DNA of 64,000 nucleotides from Bradyrhizobium sp. RP6 (GCF_003837805.1 NZ_RQIT01000025.1:44560-108559); one strand, 5' to 3'; numbered from the stretch's first letter, positions 46,613 to 57,032 are shown. Notes: a model not told the origin generated them from the letters alone. Numbers and translations are program-made.

Positions 46613-47155
46613 ATGACTGCCGTCGTTCAGAAGACAGTGCTGACGGGGTGCCTCGCGCCCATCGACAAGAATGGGCTCGAGCAGCTGATCGCCAACGGCA
46701 AGGCGAATCCGAAGGTCATCAAGACCTTGAAGTGCAAGACGGTCGCGGAAGGAAAATTCCGTCACGCCAACTACATCCGCAATCTGCCGCCCTACATCGT
46801 CGACGAGCCGCCGGGGCTGCTGGGCGACGACACCGCACCCAATCCGTCCGAAGCCTCGCTCGCCGCGCTCGGCTCCTGCCTTGCGGTCGGCCTGCACGCC
46901 AATGCCGTGCACCGCGGCTGGATCGTCAACAAGCTCGAGCTGGAGCTCGAAGGCGATCTCAACATCACCGCGGTCTGGGGCACCGGCGACACTTCCGACA
47001 AGCCGGTCGGATTCACCGATGTCCGCGTCAAGGTCGACATGGAATGCGAGGGCGTCTCGCAGGACGAGATCAATGCGCTGGTTGCCCATGTGAAGAAATG
47101 GTCGCCGGTCGCCAACACCTTCACCCGGCCGGTCAATCTCGAGGTCGGCATCTAG
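46613..47155 (+). CDS. OsmC family protein
   Basis: The 180-residue product is an OsmC/Ohr-like protein. The fold's two redox cysteines are probably Cys89 (LGSCLAVGLHANAVHRG) and Cys145 (VDMECEGVS). OsmC proteins reduce organic or lipid hydroperoxides using thiols, and some bind sulfur compounds. GGGAGAAG precedes the ATG. It heads a three-gene operon with an acyl-CoA dehydrogenase-like and a rhodanese gene, behind a sigma-54-type promoter. Its substrate may thus be a reactive sulfur species rather than a peroxide, by inference. Confidence 0.85.
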   Translation: MTAVVQKTVLTGCLAPIDKNGLEQLIANGKANPKVIKTLKCKTVAEGKFRHANYIRNLPPYIVDEPPGLLGDDTAPNPSEASLAALGSCLAVGLHANAVHRGWIVNKLELELEGDLNITAVWGTGDTSDKPVGFTDVRVKVDMECEGVSQDEINALVAHVKKWSPVANTFTRPVNLEVGI

Positions 47156-47190
47156 CAGACGGCAATCAGGACAGGGTGCGGGAGACGATC

Positions 47191-48324
47191 ATGGGTTCAC
47201 TGGCTTTATCACGGGCCGAAGTTCTGGATCAGCCCGCACCGTCCATTGCGGGCGAGGTGGCGCGGATCGCGCGCGAGCAGCTCGCGCCGCTCGCCGCCGG
47301 CATCGACGACGGTACGGTCTATCCGGCCGAGGTGCTGCGCAAGTTCGGTGCAGTCGGGGCGTGGGGCAGTCACGTGCCTCACGAAGGGCCTGCCGATCTG
47401 CGCTGCGCCATCCAGGCGATGGCCGCGATCGGGGAAGTCTGCGGGGCCACGGCCTTCATGGCCTGGTGCCAGGACACCCTGGTCTGGTACGCGGCGAACT
47501 CGACGAACCTGAAGCTCGCCAAACGCTTCGGCGATGCCTTCTCGACGGGGCGCGTGCTCGGCGGCACCGGGCTCTCCAACCCCATGAAGAGCTTCTTCGG
47601 CATCGAGAAATTGAAGCTGAAGGGACGCAAGGTCGAGGGCGGCTATATCGTGCGCGGCGCGCTGCCCTGGGTCTCCAATCTCGGTCCCGACCATTATTTC
47701 GGCACCATCTTCGAGCGAGAAGACGAGCCGGGCACTGCAAGTGGAGAGCCCGCCACCGTGATGTTCCTGGCCGACTGCTCGGACCCGGCGATCACGCTGA
47801 CGCCGTGCAAGCCGTTCCTCGCCATGGACGGCACCGGCACCTATGGCGTGCAGTTCCGCGATGTCTTCGTGCCGGACGAGCTGATCCTGGCCGATCCCGC
47901 CGGGCCCTTCGTCAAGAAGATCCGCGCCGGCTTCATCCTGCTCCAGGCCGGCATGGCGCTCGGCCTCATCAAGGATTGCATCAACATCATGGACGAGGTC
48001 GATAGCCCCCTCGGCCATATCAACCGCTATCTGCCGCAGCAGCCGGTGCATTTCCGCGATCTCGCCGCCGAGCTCGAGGCCGAGACCATGGCGCTGGCGC
48101 GCGATCCCTACAACGAGGAGGAAACCTACTGGCGCAAGGTGATCGCGCTGCGGCTTCGCGCCGGCGAGGCCAGCGTCGCGGCGGCGCATGCGGCGATGCT
48201 GCATTGTGGCGCGCGCGGCTACCTGAAGAGCCACCGCGCGCAGCGGCGCATGCGCGAGGCCTACTTCGTCGCGATCGTCACGCCGGCCACCAAGCAGCTG
48301 CGCAAGATGCTCGCCGAGACCTGA
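47191..48324 (+). CDS. Acyl-CoA dehydrogenase-like flavoprotein (SfnB/DszC-type possible)
   Basis: The 377-residue product has the acyl-CoA dehydrogenase fold: FGAVGAWGSHVPHEGPADLR, AIGEVCGATAFMAWCQDTLV, GGTGLSNPMKSFFGIEKLKL and a helical C-terminal domain. Several members of this fold are FMN/FAD monooxygenases or desulfurisation proteins instead of true dehydrogenases, and that possibility fits the OsmC and rhodanese neighbours. The usual catalytic Glu was not located. The ATG at 47191 follows GGGAGACG, 35 bases after the OsmC stop. Confidence 0.8.
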   Translation: MGSLALSRAEVLDQPAPSIAGEVARIAREQLAPLAAGIDDGTVYPAEVLRKFGAVGAWGSHVPHEGPADLRCAIQAMAAIGEVCGATAFMAWCQDTLVWYAANSTNLKLAKRFGDAFSTGRVLGGTGLSNPMKSFFGIEKLKLKGRKVEGGYIVRGALPWVSNLGPDHYFGTIFEREDEPGTASGEPATVMFLADCSDPAITLTPCKPFLAMDGTGTYGVQFRDVFVPDELILADPAGPFVKKIRAGFILLQAGMALGLIKDCINIMDEVDSPLGHINRYLPQQPVHFRDLAAELEAETMALARDPYNEEETYWRKVIALRLRAGEASVAAAHAAMLHCGARGYLKSHRAQRRMREAYFVAIVTPATKQLRKMLAET

Positions 48325-48372
48325 GTTCTACGAGTCCACCTGAAGACCCCCAACCTCAACGGAGAGGCTGCC

Positions 48373-49251
48373 ATGACTGACGTTCTGATCACTGCCGTCG
48401 AACTCGCCGATCTCTTGAAGACTGAGCCGTGTGTCGTCATCGACACCCGCAATCCCGACGCCTACGCCGCCGGCCATCTGCCCAATGCCGTCAACGTGCA
48501 CGAGATTTTCACGTTCCTGGCGACCTCCACGCCCGAGGGCATGGCCGAGCTGAAGACCAAGTTCGCCGATGCGTTCGGCGGCGCCGGCCTTTCGGGCAAG
48601 GAGACGGCGGTGATCTACGAACAGTCGATGAACTCGGGCTTCGGCCAGTCCTGCCGCGGCTATTACCTGCTCACCATGCTCGGCTATCCCAAGGTGAAGG
48701 TGCTGCATGGCGGCTTCGATGCCTGGGCGGCCGCGGGCTTCCCGGTGACCAAGGACGTGCCGACACCGGCAAAGGCTTCGTTCGCGATCGTGCCTGAAGC
48801 GGGCGAGATCCTGATCGACGCCAAGACCATGCTGGGCGCCGTCGGCAAGCCCGGCATCGCCATCCTCGACGTGCGCGACGTCGACGAGTGGATCGGCGAC
48901 AGCTCGTCTCCCTATGGGAAGGATTTCTGCCCGCGCAAGGGCCGCATCCCCGGCGCGGTGTGGCTGGAATGGTACCGCATGATGAAGCCGACGGCCGAGG
49001 GCCCGCGCTTCAAGTCCAAGGACGAGATCCTGGCGGAATGCGCCACCGTCGGCATCTCGCAGACCACGCCGGTCTACCTCTACTGCTTCAAGGGCGCGCG
49101 CGCCTCGAACACGTTCCTGGCGCTGAAGAATGCCGGCGTGAAGGACGTGCGGATGTATTTCGGCTCCTGGAACGAATGGTCGCGCGATCCGTCGCTGCCG
49201 ATCGAGCAGGGATTGCCGATGGCAGCTGACGTGACGACCAAGGCGGCGTGA
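48373..49251 (+). CDS. Sulfurtransferase with two rhodanese domains
   Basis: The 292-residue product has two rhodanese domains (residues about 8-125 and 145-285). The active-site Cys238 is in YCFKGARASNTFLAL, and the first domain has no active cysteine at the matching place (VIYEQSMNSGFGQS). Blocks DTRNPDAYAAGHLPNAVNV and DVRDVDEWIGD are typical. It transfers sulfane sulfur, for example thiosulfate to cyanide giving thiocyanate. It is the last gene of the OsmC operon, and ends 11 bases from the convergent activator gene that faces the cyanate genes. Confidence 0.92.
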   Translation: MTDVLITAVELADLLKTEPCVVIDTRNPDAYAAGHLPNAVNVHEIFTFLATSTPEGMAELKTKFADAFGGAGLSGKETAVIYEQSMNSGFGQSCRGYYLLTMLGYPKVKVLHGGFDAWAAAGFPVTKDVPTPAKASFAIVPEAGEILIDAKTMLGAVGKPGIAILDVRDVDEWIGDSSSPYGKDFCPRKGRIPGAVWLEWYRMMKPTAEGPRFKSKDEILAECATVGISQTTPVYLYCFKGARASNTFLALKNAGVKDVRMYFGSWNEWSRDPSLPIEQGLPMAADVTTKAA

Positions 49252-49261
49252 GTGCCAGCGG

Positions 49262-51187
<1,926 letters not shown>

Positions 51188-51188
51188 T

Positions 51189-51238
51189 ACGAAATCTCGT
51201 CATTGAGTTACGAAATCTCGTTTATCACGAATTCTCGT
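51189..51238. promoter_or_regulatory. Three palindromic activator sites
   Basis: ACGA-N4-TCGT occurs three times: ACGAAATCTCGT at 51189 and 51210, and ACGAATTCTCGT at 51227. The centre-to-centre steps are 21 and 17 bases. The last is about 60 bases before the -24 element at 51298. The first lies one base outside the activator's start codon, so binding there could also control the activator itself. Confidence 0.75.
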
Positions 51239-51297
51239 AGTCACCAAGATCGATGGAAAGTGCTGCGTCGTCAAGGCGCTGGCCGAACTGGCGGCCG

Positions 51298-51312
51298 TGG
51301 CATGCTCCTTGC
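51298..51312 (+). promoter_or_regulatory. Sigma-54-type (-24/-12) promoter of the cyanate operon
   Basis: TGGCATG-CTCC-TTGC fits TGGCACG-N4-TTGC with one change. It lies 36 bases before the ATG of the binding-protein gene and downstream of the three activator palindromes. Confidence 0.8.
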
Positions 51313-51347
51313 GTAATTCTCCCTCGCAACGACGCGCAGGAGGGCCG

Positions 51348-52730
51348 ATGTCCACGTTCGACAATCCGTTTGATCCCGACCGCAACCTTCGGGCCGGCTG
51401 TGCCTGTGGCCAGCACCGCTCCGCGGCAGAGCATGAGCAGGCGGCCACGGCGCTGCGTTGCGAGCCTGTCGAGAGCGAGGAGAAGCGCTACGAGGGTGTC
51501 GTCGCCTCTGCGGTGATGCGCGCGATGTTTCCGCAAGATATGGCGCGCCGCGCCTTCCTGAAATCGGTCGGCGCCTCGACCGCGCTCGCGGCGCTGTCGC
51601 AATTCTTCCCGATCAAGACGGCCACGGAGGTCTTTGCGCAGACGGGCGCACCCGAGAAGAAGGACCTCAAGGTCGGCTTCATCCCGATCACTTGCGCGAC
51701 GCCGATCATCATGGCGGCGCCGATGGGATTCTATTCGAAGCATGGCCTCAATGTCGACGTGGTGAAGACCGCCGGCTGGGCCGTGATCCGCGACAAGACC
51801 ATCAACAAGGAATACGACGCCGCGCACATGCTGGCGCCGATGCCGATCGCGATCTCGCTCGGCCTGGGTGCCAATGCCATTCCGTTCGCCGTTCCTGCGA
51901 TCGAGAATATCAACGGGCAGGGCATCACGCTTGCGATGAAGCACAAGGACAAGCGCGACCCGAAAGACTGGAAGGGAATGAAGTTCGCCATTCCCTTCGA
52001 CTATTCCATGCACAATTATCTGCTGCGCTACTATCTCGCCGAGCACGGCCTCGATCCCGATACCGACGTGCAGCTGCGCTCGGTGCCGCCGCCGGAAATG
52101 GTGGCGAACCTGCGTGCCGACAACATCGACGGCTTTCTCGCCCCCGACAACATCTGCCAGCGCGCGATCTATGACGGCGTCGGTTTCATGCACATATTGT
52201 CGAAGGAGATCTGGGACGGCCATCCCTGCTGCAGCTTCGCCGCCAGTCGCGAGTTCATCACGACGGCGCCGAACAGCTTCGCGGCGCTGACGCGCGCGAT
52301 CGTCGATGCGACGGCCTACGCGTCGAAGGCCGAGAACCGCAAGCAGATCGCCGAGGCGATCGCGCCTGCGAACTACATCAACGCGCCGGTCACCGTGCTG
52401 GAGCAGGTCCTGACCGGCACCTATGCCGACGGCCTCGGCGGGGTGAAGACCGACGCAAAGCGGGTCGATTTCGATCCGTTCCCCTGGCAGTCCTTTGCAG
52501 TGTGGATGCTGACGCAGATGAAGCGCTGGGGCCAGATCAAGGGCGACGTCGACTACAAGGCGATCGCCGAGCAGGTCTACCTCGCCACCGACACCAAGAA
52601 GCTGATGACCGAGATGGGGCTGTCGCCGCCAGCAAGCGCGTACAAGTCCTTCGCGGTGATGGGCAAGACGTTCGATCCGGCCAAGCCGGAGGATTATGTT
52701 GCGAGCTTCAAGATCAGGAAGGCGTCGTGA
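51348..52730 (+). CDS. ABC transporter substrate-binding protein (NrtA/CynA-like)
   Basis: The 460-residue product is related to the nitrate, bicarbonate, taurine and cyanate binding proteins (LKVGFIPITCATPIIMAAPM, VVKTAGWAVIRDKTINKEYD). A Tat-type signal RRAFLKSVGAS lies unusually far in, at residues 67-77, preceded by an N-terminal extension with Cys18, Cys20, Cys38, His23 and His29. The ATG at 51348 follows AGGAGGG. Followed by a permease, ATPase and cyanase, it probably imports cyanate. A 129-base repeat separates it from the permease. Confidence 0.9.
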   Translation: MSTFDNPFDPDRNLRAGCACGQHRSAAEHEQAATALRCEPVESEEKRYEGVVASAVMRAMFPQDMARRAFLKSVGASTALAALSQFFPIKTATEVFAQTGAPEKKDLKVGFIPITCATPIIMAAPMGFYSKHGLNVDVVKTAGWAVIRDKTINKEYDAAHMLAPMPIAISLGLGANAIPFAVPAIENINGQGITLAMKHKDKRDPKDWKGMKFAIPFDYSMHNYLLRYYLAEHGLDPDTDVQLRSVPPPEMVANLRADNIDGFLAPDNICQRAIYDGVGFMHILSKEIWDGHPCCSFAASREFITTAPNSFAALTRAIVDATAYASKAENRKQIAEAIAPANYINAPVTVLEQVLTGTYADGLGGVKTDAKRVDFDPFPWQSFAVWMLTQMKRWGQIKGDVDYKAIAEQVYLATDTKKLMTEMGLSPPASAYKSFAVMGKTFDPAKPEDYVASFKIRKAS

Positions 52731-52748
52731 GCGCGCCACTCTCTCCCT

Positions 52749-52877
52749 CGTCGTCCCGGCGAACGCCGGGACCCATACCGCGCGATCTATCGATTGTGTT
52801 CGGTAGGAGTACCGGACGACGAATCTTCGCCAAACTTCTCCCTGTGGTTATGGGTCCCGGCGTTCGCCGGGACGACG
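52749..52877. repeat. Palindromic intergenic repeat inside the cyanate operon
   Basis: CGTCGTCCCGGCGAACGCCG at the left end is matched by CGGCGTTCGCCGGGACGACG at the right end as exact reverse complements, followed inside by ACCCATA / TATGGGT. The element lies between the binding-protein and permease genes and would form a long hairpin in the transcript. Confidence 0.8.
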
Positions 52878-52896
52878 TGAGGAGAGATCACGCAAG

Positions 52897-53736
52897 ATGA
52901 GCACCTCCCTCCGGCTCCGCGCCGGCCTCGTCTCCATCGTGCTGCTCGCGGCCTTTCTCGGCATCTGGCATCTCGCCACGCGCTCCGCTGCGCCGGTGAC
53001 GACGATGAGCCCGGAATACGCCAAGCTGATGGGCCTGACCGCAACGCAGGGCAAATCCGCCATGCCCGGGCCGCTCGATGTCGGCGCCAAGCTCTGGGAG
53101 CACCTGAAGCGGCCGTTCTACGACAACGGGCCGAACGACAAGGGGCTCGGAATCCAGCTCGGCTATTCCATCGCGCGGGTCGGCACCGGCTATCTGCTGG
53201 CCGTGCTGGTCGCGATCCCGCTCGGTTTCCTGATCGGCATGTCGCCGCTGCTCAGCAAGGCGCTCGATCCCTTTATCCAGGTGCTCAAGCCGATCTCGCC
53301 TTTGGCCTGGATGCCGCTGGCGCTCTACACCATCAAGGATTCATCGATCTCGGCGATCTTCGTGATCTTCATCTGCTCGATCTGGCCGATGCTGCTCAAC
53401 ACGGTGTTCGGAGTGGCAAGCGTCCGCAAGGAATGGATCAACGTCGCGCGCACGCTGGAGGTCGGCACCGTCAGGCGCGCCTTCACCGTGATCTTGCCCG
53501 CGGCGGCGCCGACAATCCTGACCGGCATGCGCATCTCGATCGGCATCGCCTGGCTCGTGATCGTCGCCGCCGAGATGCTCGTCGGCGGCACCGGGATCGG
53601 CTATTTCGTCTGGAACGAGTGGAACAACCTCTCGATCACCAATGTCATCATCGCGATCCTCCTGATCGGGGTCGTCGGCATGCTGCTCGACCAGATCCTG
53701 GCGCGCTTCACGCGCATGGTCACGTTTCCGGAGTAG
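52897..53736 (+). CDS. ABC transporter permease (cyanate/nitrate type)
   Basis: The 279-residue product has about six membrane helices and the EAA loop of importer permeases, EWINVARTLEVGTVRRAFTV, followed by ILPAAAPTILTGMRISIGIA. It is of the NrtB/SsuC type. The N-terminal helix LVSIVLLAAFLGIWHLATRS is a membrane anchor. It lies 166 bases after the binding-protein gene because of the inserted repeat, and 5 bases before the ATPase start. Confidence 0.9.
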   Translation: MSTSLRLRAGLVSIVLLAAFLGIWHLATRSAAPVTTMSPEYAKLMGLTATQGKSAMPGPLDVGAKLWEHLKRPFYDNGPNDKGLGIQLGYSIARVGTGYLLAVLVAIPLGFLIGMSPLLSKALDPFIQVLKPISPLAWMPLALYTIKDSSISAIFVIFICSIWPMLLNTVFGVASVRKEWINVARTLEVGTVRRAFTVILPAAAPTILTGMRISIGIAWLVIVAAEMLVGGTGIGYFVWNEWNNLSITNVIIAILLIGVVGMLLDQILARFTRMVTFPE

Positions 53737-53741
53737 GGCAA

Positions 53742-54665
53742 GTGACCGACAAATTCGTTTCCATCGAGGGCATCGCCAAGCGTTATCCCGGCGCGGGCGG
53801 CGCGACGACAACCGTGTTCGAGAACCTGTGGCTGTCGATGGCGCGCGGCGAGTTTGCCTGCGTGATCGGCCATTCCGGCTGCGGCAAGACCACCGTGCTC
53901 AACATCCTCGCTGGCCTCGATGCGCCGAGCGAGGGTGCCGTCATCGTCGACGGCCAGGCGATCTCGGGCACCAGCCTCGACCGCGCCGTGATCTTCCAGA
54001 GCCATGCGCTGCTGCCCTGGCGCACCGTGCTCGGCAACGTCGCCTATGCCGTCAGCTCGAAATGGCGGCGCTGGGATCGCGCCAAGGTGAGGGCGCATGC
54101 GCAAGAATTCATCGATCTCGTCGGTCTCTCCGGCTCCGAGCACAAGCGTCCCTCGGAGCTGTCGGGCGGCATGAAGCAGCGCGTCGGCATCGCGCGGGCG
54201 CTGTCGATCACGCCGAAGATGATGCTGATGGACGAGCCGTTCTCGGCGCTGGATGCGCTGACGCGCGGCACGTTGCAGGACGAGGTCCGCCGCATCTGCC
54301 TGGAGACCGGGCAGACCGCGTTCATGATCACCCATGACGTCGACGAGGCAATCTACCTCGCCGACAAGATCTTTCTGATGACCAACGGTCCCGGCGCGGT
54401 GCTGGCCGAGGTGGTCGAGAACCCGCTGCCGCGGGACCGCGGCCGCACCGATCTGCACCGCCATCCGCTCTACTACGCCTTGCGCAACCACATCATCGAT
54501 TTCCTGGTGACGCGCAGCAAGACCTTCACGACCGAAACGCCCGGCCACGATCCGCGCAATGTGCCGCTGGTGCAGATCGGCAAGCCGGGACTGACGGTCG
54601 CGGCTGCCAGCGATGAGCCACGGCAAACGTGGATGCCCGGGAGCAGTCCCGGATTAAGTGCCTAA
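53742..54665 (+). CDS. ABC transporter ATP-binding protein (cyanate/nitrate type)
   Basis: The 307-residue product has Walker A (GHSGCGKTT, residues 43-51), the signature LSGGMKQRVGIARAL and Walker B (MMLMDEPFSALDAL), as in NrtD/SsuB-type ATPases. It starts with GTG at 53742. The C-terminal 60 residues (HPLYYALRNHIIDFLVTRSK and on to PGLSA) form an extension beyond the core. It is between permease and cynS genes and powers the importer. Confidence 0.9.
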   Translation: MTDKFVSIEGIAKRYPGAGGATTTVFENLWLSMARGEFACVIGHSGCGKTTVLNILAGLDAPSEGAVIVDGQAISGTSLDRAVIFQSHALLPWRTVLGNVAYAVSSKWRRWDRAKVRAHAQEFIDLVGLSGSEHKRPSELSGGMKQRVGIARALSITPKMMLMDEPFSALDALTRGTLQDEVRRICLETGQTAFMITHDVDEAIYLADKIFLMTNGPGAVLAEVVENPLPRDRGRTDLHRHPLYYALRNHIIDFLVTRSKTFTTETPGHDPRNVPLVQIGKPGLTVAAASDEPRQTWMPGSSPGLSA

Positions 54666-54681
54666 CCAAGGAGACCTCCAA

Positions 54682-55164
54682 ATGAAACGCGAAGACCTCA
54701 CTGAAAAGCTGCTCGACATCAAGCGCGAGAAGGGGTGGAGCTGGAAGCACATCTGCGAAAAGATCGGCGGCTATTCCGAAGTGCTGATCGTCGGCGCCAT
54801 CCTCGGCCAGATGAAATTGACGAAGCCGCAGGCCGCCAATGCCGGCGAGCTGTTCGGCCTGTCGAAGTCGGAAGTTGCGATGCTGAACGAGACGCCGATG
54901 CGCGGCATGCCGATGCCGCCGACCGACCCTCTGATCTACCGCTTCTACGAGCTGGTGATGGTCAACGGCCCCGCATGGAAGGCGCTGATCGAGGAGGAGT
55001 ACGGCGACGGCATCATGTCGGCGATCGATTTCGACATGGTGATGGAACGCCTGCCGAACCCGAAGGGCGACCGGGTCAAGATCACCATGAGCGGCAAATT
55101 CCTGCCGTACAAATATTACGGCGCCAGCGGCAACGTGCCGGAATACGGCTTCAAGGAGGAGTGA
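54682..55164 (+). CDS. cynS: Cyanate hydratase (cyanase)
   Basis: The 160-residue product matches cyanase, which converts cyanate and bicarbonate to ammonia and CO2. The catalytic triad is Arg87, Glu90 and Ser113 (IYRFYE and GIMSAIDF), equal to Arg96, Glu99 and Ser122 of the E. coli enzyme. The N-terminal helix-turn-helix-like part and the C-terminal KFLPYKYYG are typical. AAGGAGACC precedes the ATG. As the last gene of the operon, it shows that the upstream ABC importer most likely carries cyanate. Confidence 0.97.
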   Translation: MKREDLTEKLLDIKREKGWSWKHICEKIGGYSEVLIVGAILGQMKLTKPQAANAGELFGLSKSEVAMLNETPMRGMPMPPTDPLIYRFYELVMVNGPAWKALIEEEYGDGIMSAIDFDMVMERLPNPKGDRVKITMSGKFLPYKYYGASGNVPEYGFKEE

Positions 55165-55174
55165 TTTAGTTTTC

Positions 55175-55275
55175 CGTCATTCCGGACGCCGCGGCAGCGG
55201 CGATCCGGAATCTCGAGATTCTCAGGTGCGCAATTGCGCACCGCAGTTCGGTCCTACGGACCGCCCCGGAATGAC
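55175..55275. repeat. Interspersed palindromic repeat between cynS and the DUF1476 gene
   Basis: The element begins CGTCATTCCGGACGCC and ends CCGCCCCGGAATGAC, giving a terminal inverted repeat. Inside are GGTGCGCAATTGCGCACC, a perfect palindrome, and TCGGTCCTACGGACCG. It lies between two convergent genes and may end both transcripts. Confidence 0.7.
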
Positions 55276-55282
55276 ATTCGCG

Positions 55283-55606
55283 TCACTTCCCCGCCTTCAC
55301 CTCGGCGGCGGCGACCGCGAGCAGTTCGCTCATCTTGGCGCGAATCGCCTGCTCGGTGACGGCGACGTTCTTGGCGGCGAAATCAGCCGTCAGCTTGCGC
55401 AGGACGTCGGCATCGCCGGCCTCCTCGAAATCCGACGCGACCACCTCCTTGGCATAGGCGGTGGCTGCGTCACCGGTGATGCCGAGCTTTTCGGCCGCCC
55501 ACAGGCCGAGCAGCCGGTTACGGCGGGCCTCCGCCTTGAACTTCTGCTCCTCGTCGAGGGCGAACTTCTTCTCGAAACCTTCCTGGCGCTTGTCGAACTC
55601 GCTCAT
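55283..55606 (-). CDS. DUF1476 protein (F1-ATPase inhibitor zeta type)
   Basis: The 107-residue product starts MSEFDKRQEGFEKKFALDEE and is almost fully helical, matching DUF1476. This alphaproteobacterial family includes the zeta subunit that blocks rotation of the F1-ATPase. The segment FDKRQEGFEKKFALDEEQKF is the family hallmark, and the end AAAEVKAGK is typical. The ATG at 55606 follows GGAACAAGGC. The extent of inhibition in this organism cannot be read from the sequence. Confidence 0.92.
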   Translation of the reverse strand: MSEFDKRQEGFEKKFALDEEQKFKAEARRNRLLGLWAAEKLGITGDAATAYAKEVVASDFEEAGDADVLRKLTADFAAKNVAVTEQAIRAKMSELLAVAAAEVKAGK

Positions 55607-55928
55607 GCCTTGTTCCAAATCTCCTGCTGAATGCGCGGGAGCCTTCCGTTGCGGCGCCCCGGCTGCATGCCTACATAGATAGCACGAATCGGCAAAACAA
55701 CGGGCCGTTAAGCCGCAGGCAAGATGGTATAAGTTGGCGCCGGACGGCCGGATCGATTGTGCTGGGACAGCCAATCGGATAGGTTGCCTAAAGGCTTGGT
55801 TCCCGTTCTGTTTCCTAGGGTTTATAGATGGGTTCCCAGCCGTTCACGGCAGCTCCGCTGTGGGTCGTAATCCTAGTCAACCGGAGCACACCAAATTCAT
55901 GGATTTCAACAAAACACGGTACATCCCA
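55607..55928. other. Divergent promoter region of the DUF1476 and purC genes
   Basis: The 322 bases contain no gene or RNA that I can support. The frame extending upstream of purC's preferred start from 55734 has no motif or ribosome-binding sequence. Promoter motifs could not be fixed with confidence. Confidence 0.45.
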
Positions 55929-56696
55929 ATGAGCCGTCGGCGTCGCATTTATGAAGGCAAGGCAAAGGTTCTTTACGAAGGTCCTGAGCCCGGTACCCTG
56001 ATCCAGCACTTCAAGGACGACGCCACCGCGTTCAATGCGAAAAAGCATCAGGTGATCGAGGGCAAGGGTGTCCTCAACAACCGGATCTCGGAGTACCTGT
56101 TTCAGCACCTCAACGACATCGGGGTGCCGACCCATTTCATCCGCCGGCTCAACATGCGCGAGCAGTTGATTCGCGAGGTGGAGATCGTGCCGCTCGAGGT
56201 GGTGGTGCGGAACGTCGCCGCCGGCTCGCTGTCGCAGCGTCTGGGCATCGAGGAGGGCACGCAGTTGCCCCGTTCGATCATCGAATTCTACTACAAGAAC
56301 GACCAGCTCAACGACCCGATGGTGTCGGAAGAGCACATCACCGCCTTCGGCTGGGCGACGCCGCAGGAGATCGACGACATCATGGCGCTCGCCATCCGCG
56401 TCAACGATTTCCTCACCGGCCTCTTCCTCGGCATCGGCATCCGTCTCGTCGACTTCAAGATGGAGTGCGGGCGCCTGTTCGAGAACGAGATGATGCGCAT
56501 CATCGTCGCCGACGAGATCTCGCCGGATAGCTGTCGTCTGTGGGACATCAAGTCGAACGAGAAGCTCGACAAAGATCGCTTCCGCAGGGATCTCGGCGGG
56601 CTGCTCGAGGCCTATACCGAAGTCGCAAAGCGGCTCGGCATCCTTATGGAGAACGAGCGTCCGCAGGGCTCCGGCCCGGTGCTGGTGAAGAGCTGA
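55929..56696 (+). CDS. purC: Phosphoribosylaminoimidazole-succinocarboxamide synthase
   Basis: The 255-residue product joins CAIR and aspartate with ATP to make SAICAR in purine synthesis. Family blocks are YEGKAKVLYEGPEPGTLIQH, FKDDATAFNAKKHQVIEGKG, NVAAGSLSQRLGIEEGTQLP and EISPDSCRLWD. The ATG at 55929 (MSRRRRIYEGKAK) is preferred over an in-frame ATG 30 bases upstream. Neither has a strong ribosome-binding sequence. It is followed by purS. Confidence 0.95.
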   Translation: MSRRRRIYEGKAKVLYEGPEPGTLIQHFKDDATAFNAKKHQVIEGKGVLNNRISEYLFQHLNDIGVPTHFIRRLNMREQLIREVEIVPLEVVVRNVAAGSLSQRLGIEEGTQLPRSIIEFYYKNDQLNDPMVSEEHITAFGWATPQEIDDIMALAIRVNDFLTGLFLGIGIRLVDFKMECGRLFENEMMRIIVADEISPDSCRLWDIKSNEKLDKDRFRRDLGGLLEAYTEVAKRLGILMENERPQGSGPVLVKS

Positions 56697-56710
56697 GAGA
56701 GGTTTTTGAC

Positions 56711-56953
56711 GTGAAGGCACGTGTCACCGTTACCTTGAAGACGGGTATCCTCGATCCGCAAGGCAAGGCCATCGAAGGCGCGCTGAAGTCGCTCGGCGTC
56801 GACGGCGTCGCCAGCGTCCGCCAGGGCAAGGTGTTCGACATCGAGCTCGCCGGCGCGGACAAGGCCAAGGCGGAGGCGGCTCTGAAGGAAGCCGCCGACA
56901 AGCTGCTGGCGAATACAGTGATCGAGAATTATCGGGTGGAACTACTCGGGTGA
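56711..56953 (+). CDS. purS: FGAM synthase small subunit PurS
   Basis: The 80-residue product, GTG-started at 56711, is PurS of the PurLQS complex that makes FGAM. The family core KARVTVTLKTGILDPQGKAI and DGVASVRQGKVFDIEL are clear. GAGAGAGG precedes the start by 8 bases. It lies 14 bases after purC. purQ lies 1.2 kb further on with a broken corA gene between them, and purL is not in the window. Confidence 0.95.
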   Translation: MKARVTVTLKTGILDPQGKAIEGALKSLGVDGVASVRQGKVFDIELAGADKAKAEAALKEAADKLLANTVIENYRVELLG

Positions 56954-56963
56954 GCAGGATGGC

Positions 56964-57032
56964 TCACAGCCATCCGACGCTGCGAAAACGCCAGTACAGG
57001 GAGCCGCATGCCGTCAGCATCACGCCGAGCAG
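56964..57032 (-). other. Detached 3' end of corA behind an in-frame stop
   Basis: After the TAG at 57035-57033 the same frame continues LLGVMLTACGSLYWRFRSVG then WL and stops at 56964-56966 (TGA). This is the second membrane helix and C-terminal basic tail expected of CorA. The two parts are separated only by the single stop codon. Confidence 0.8.

Noticed and set aside
51225..52739. 504-codon leftward open frame opposite the cyanate binding protein
   Set aside because: It is antisense to a clear gene and covers the sigma-54 promoter. No motifs were found.
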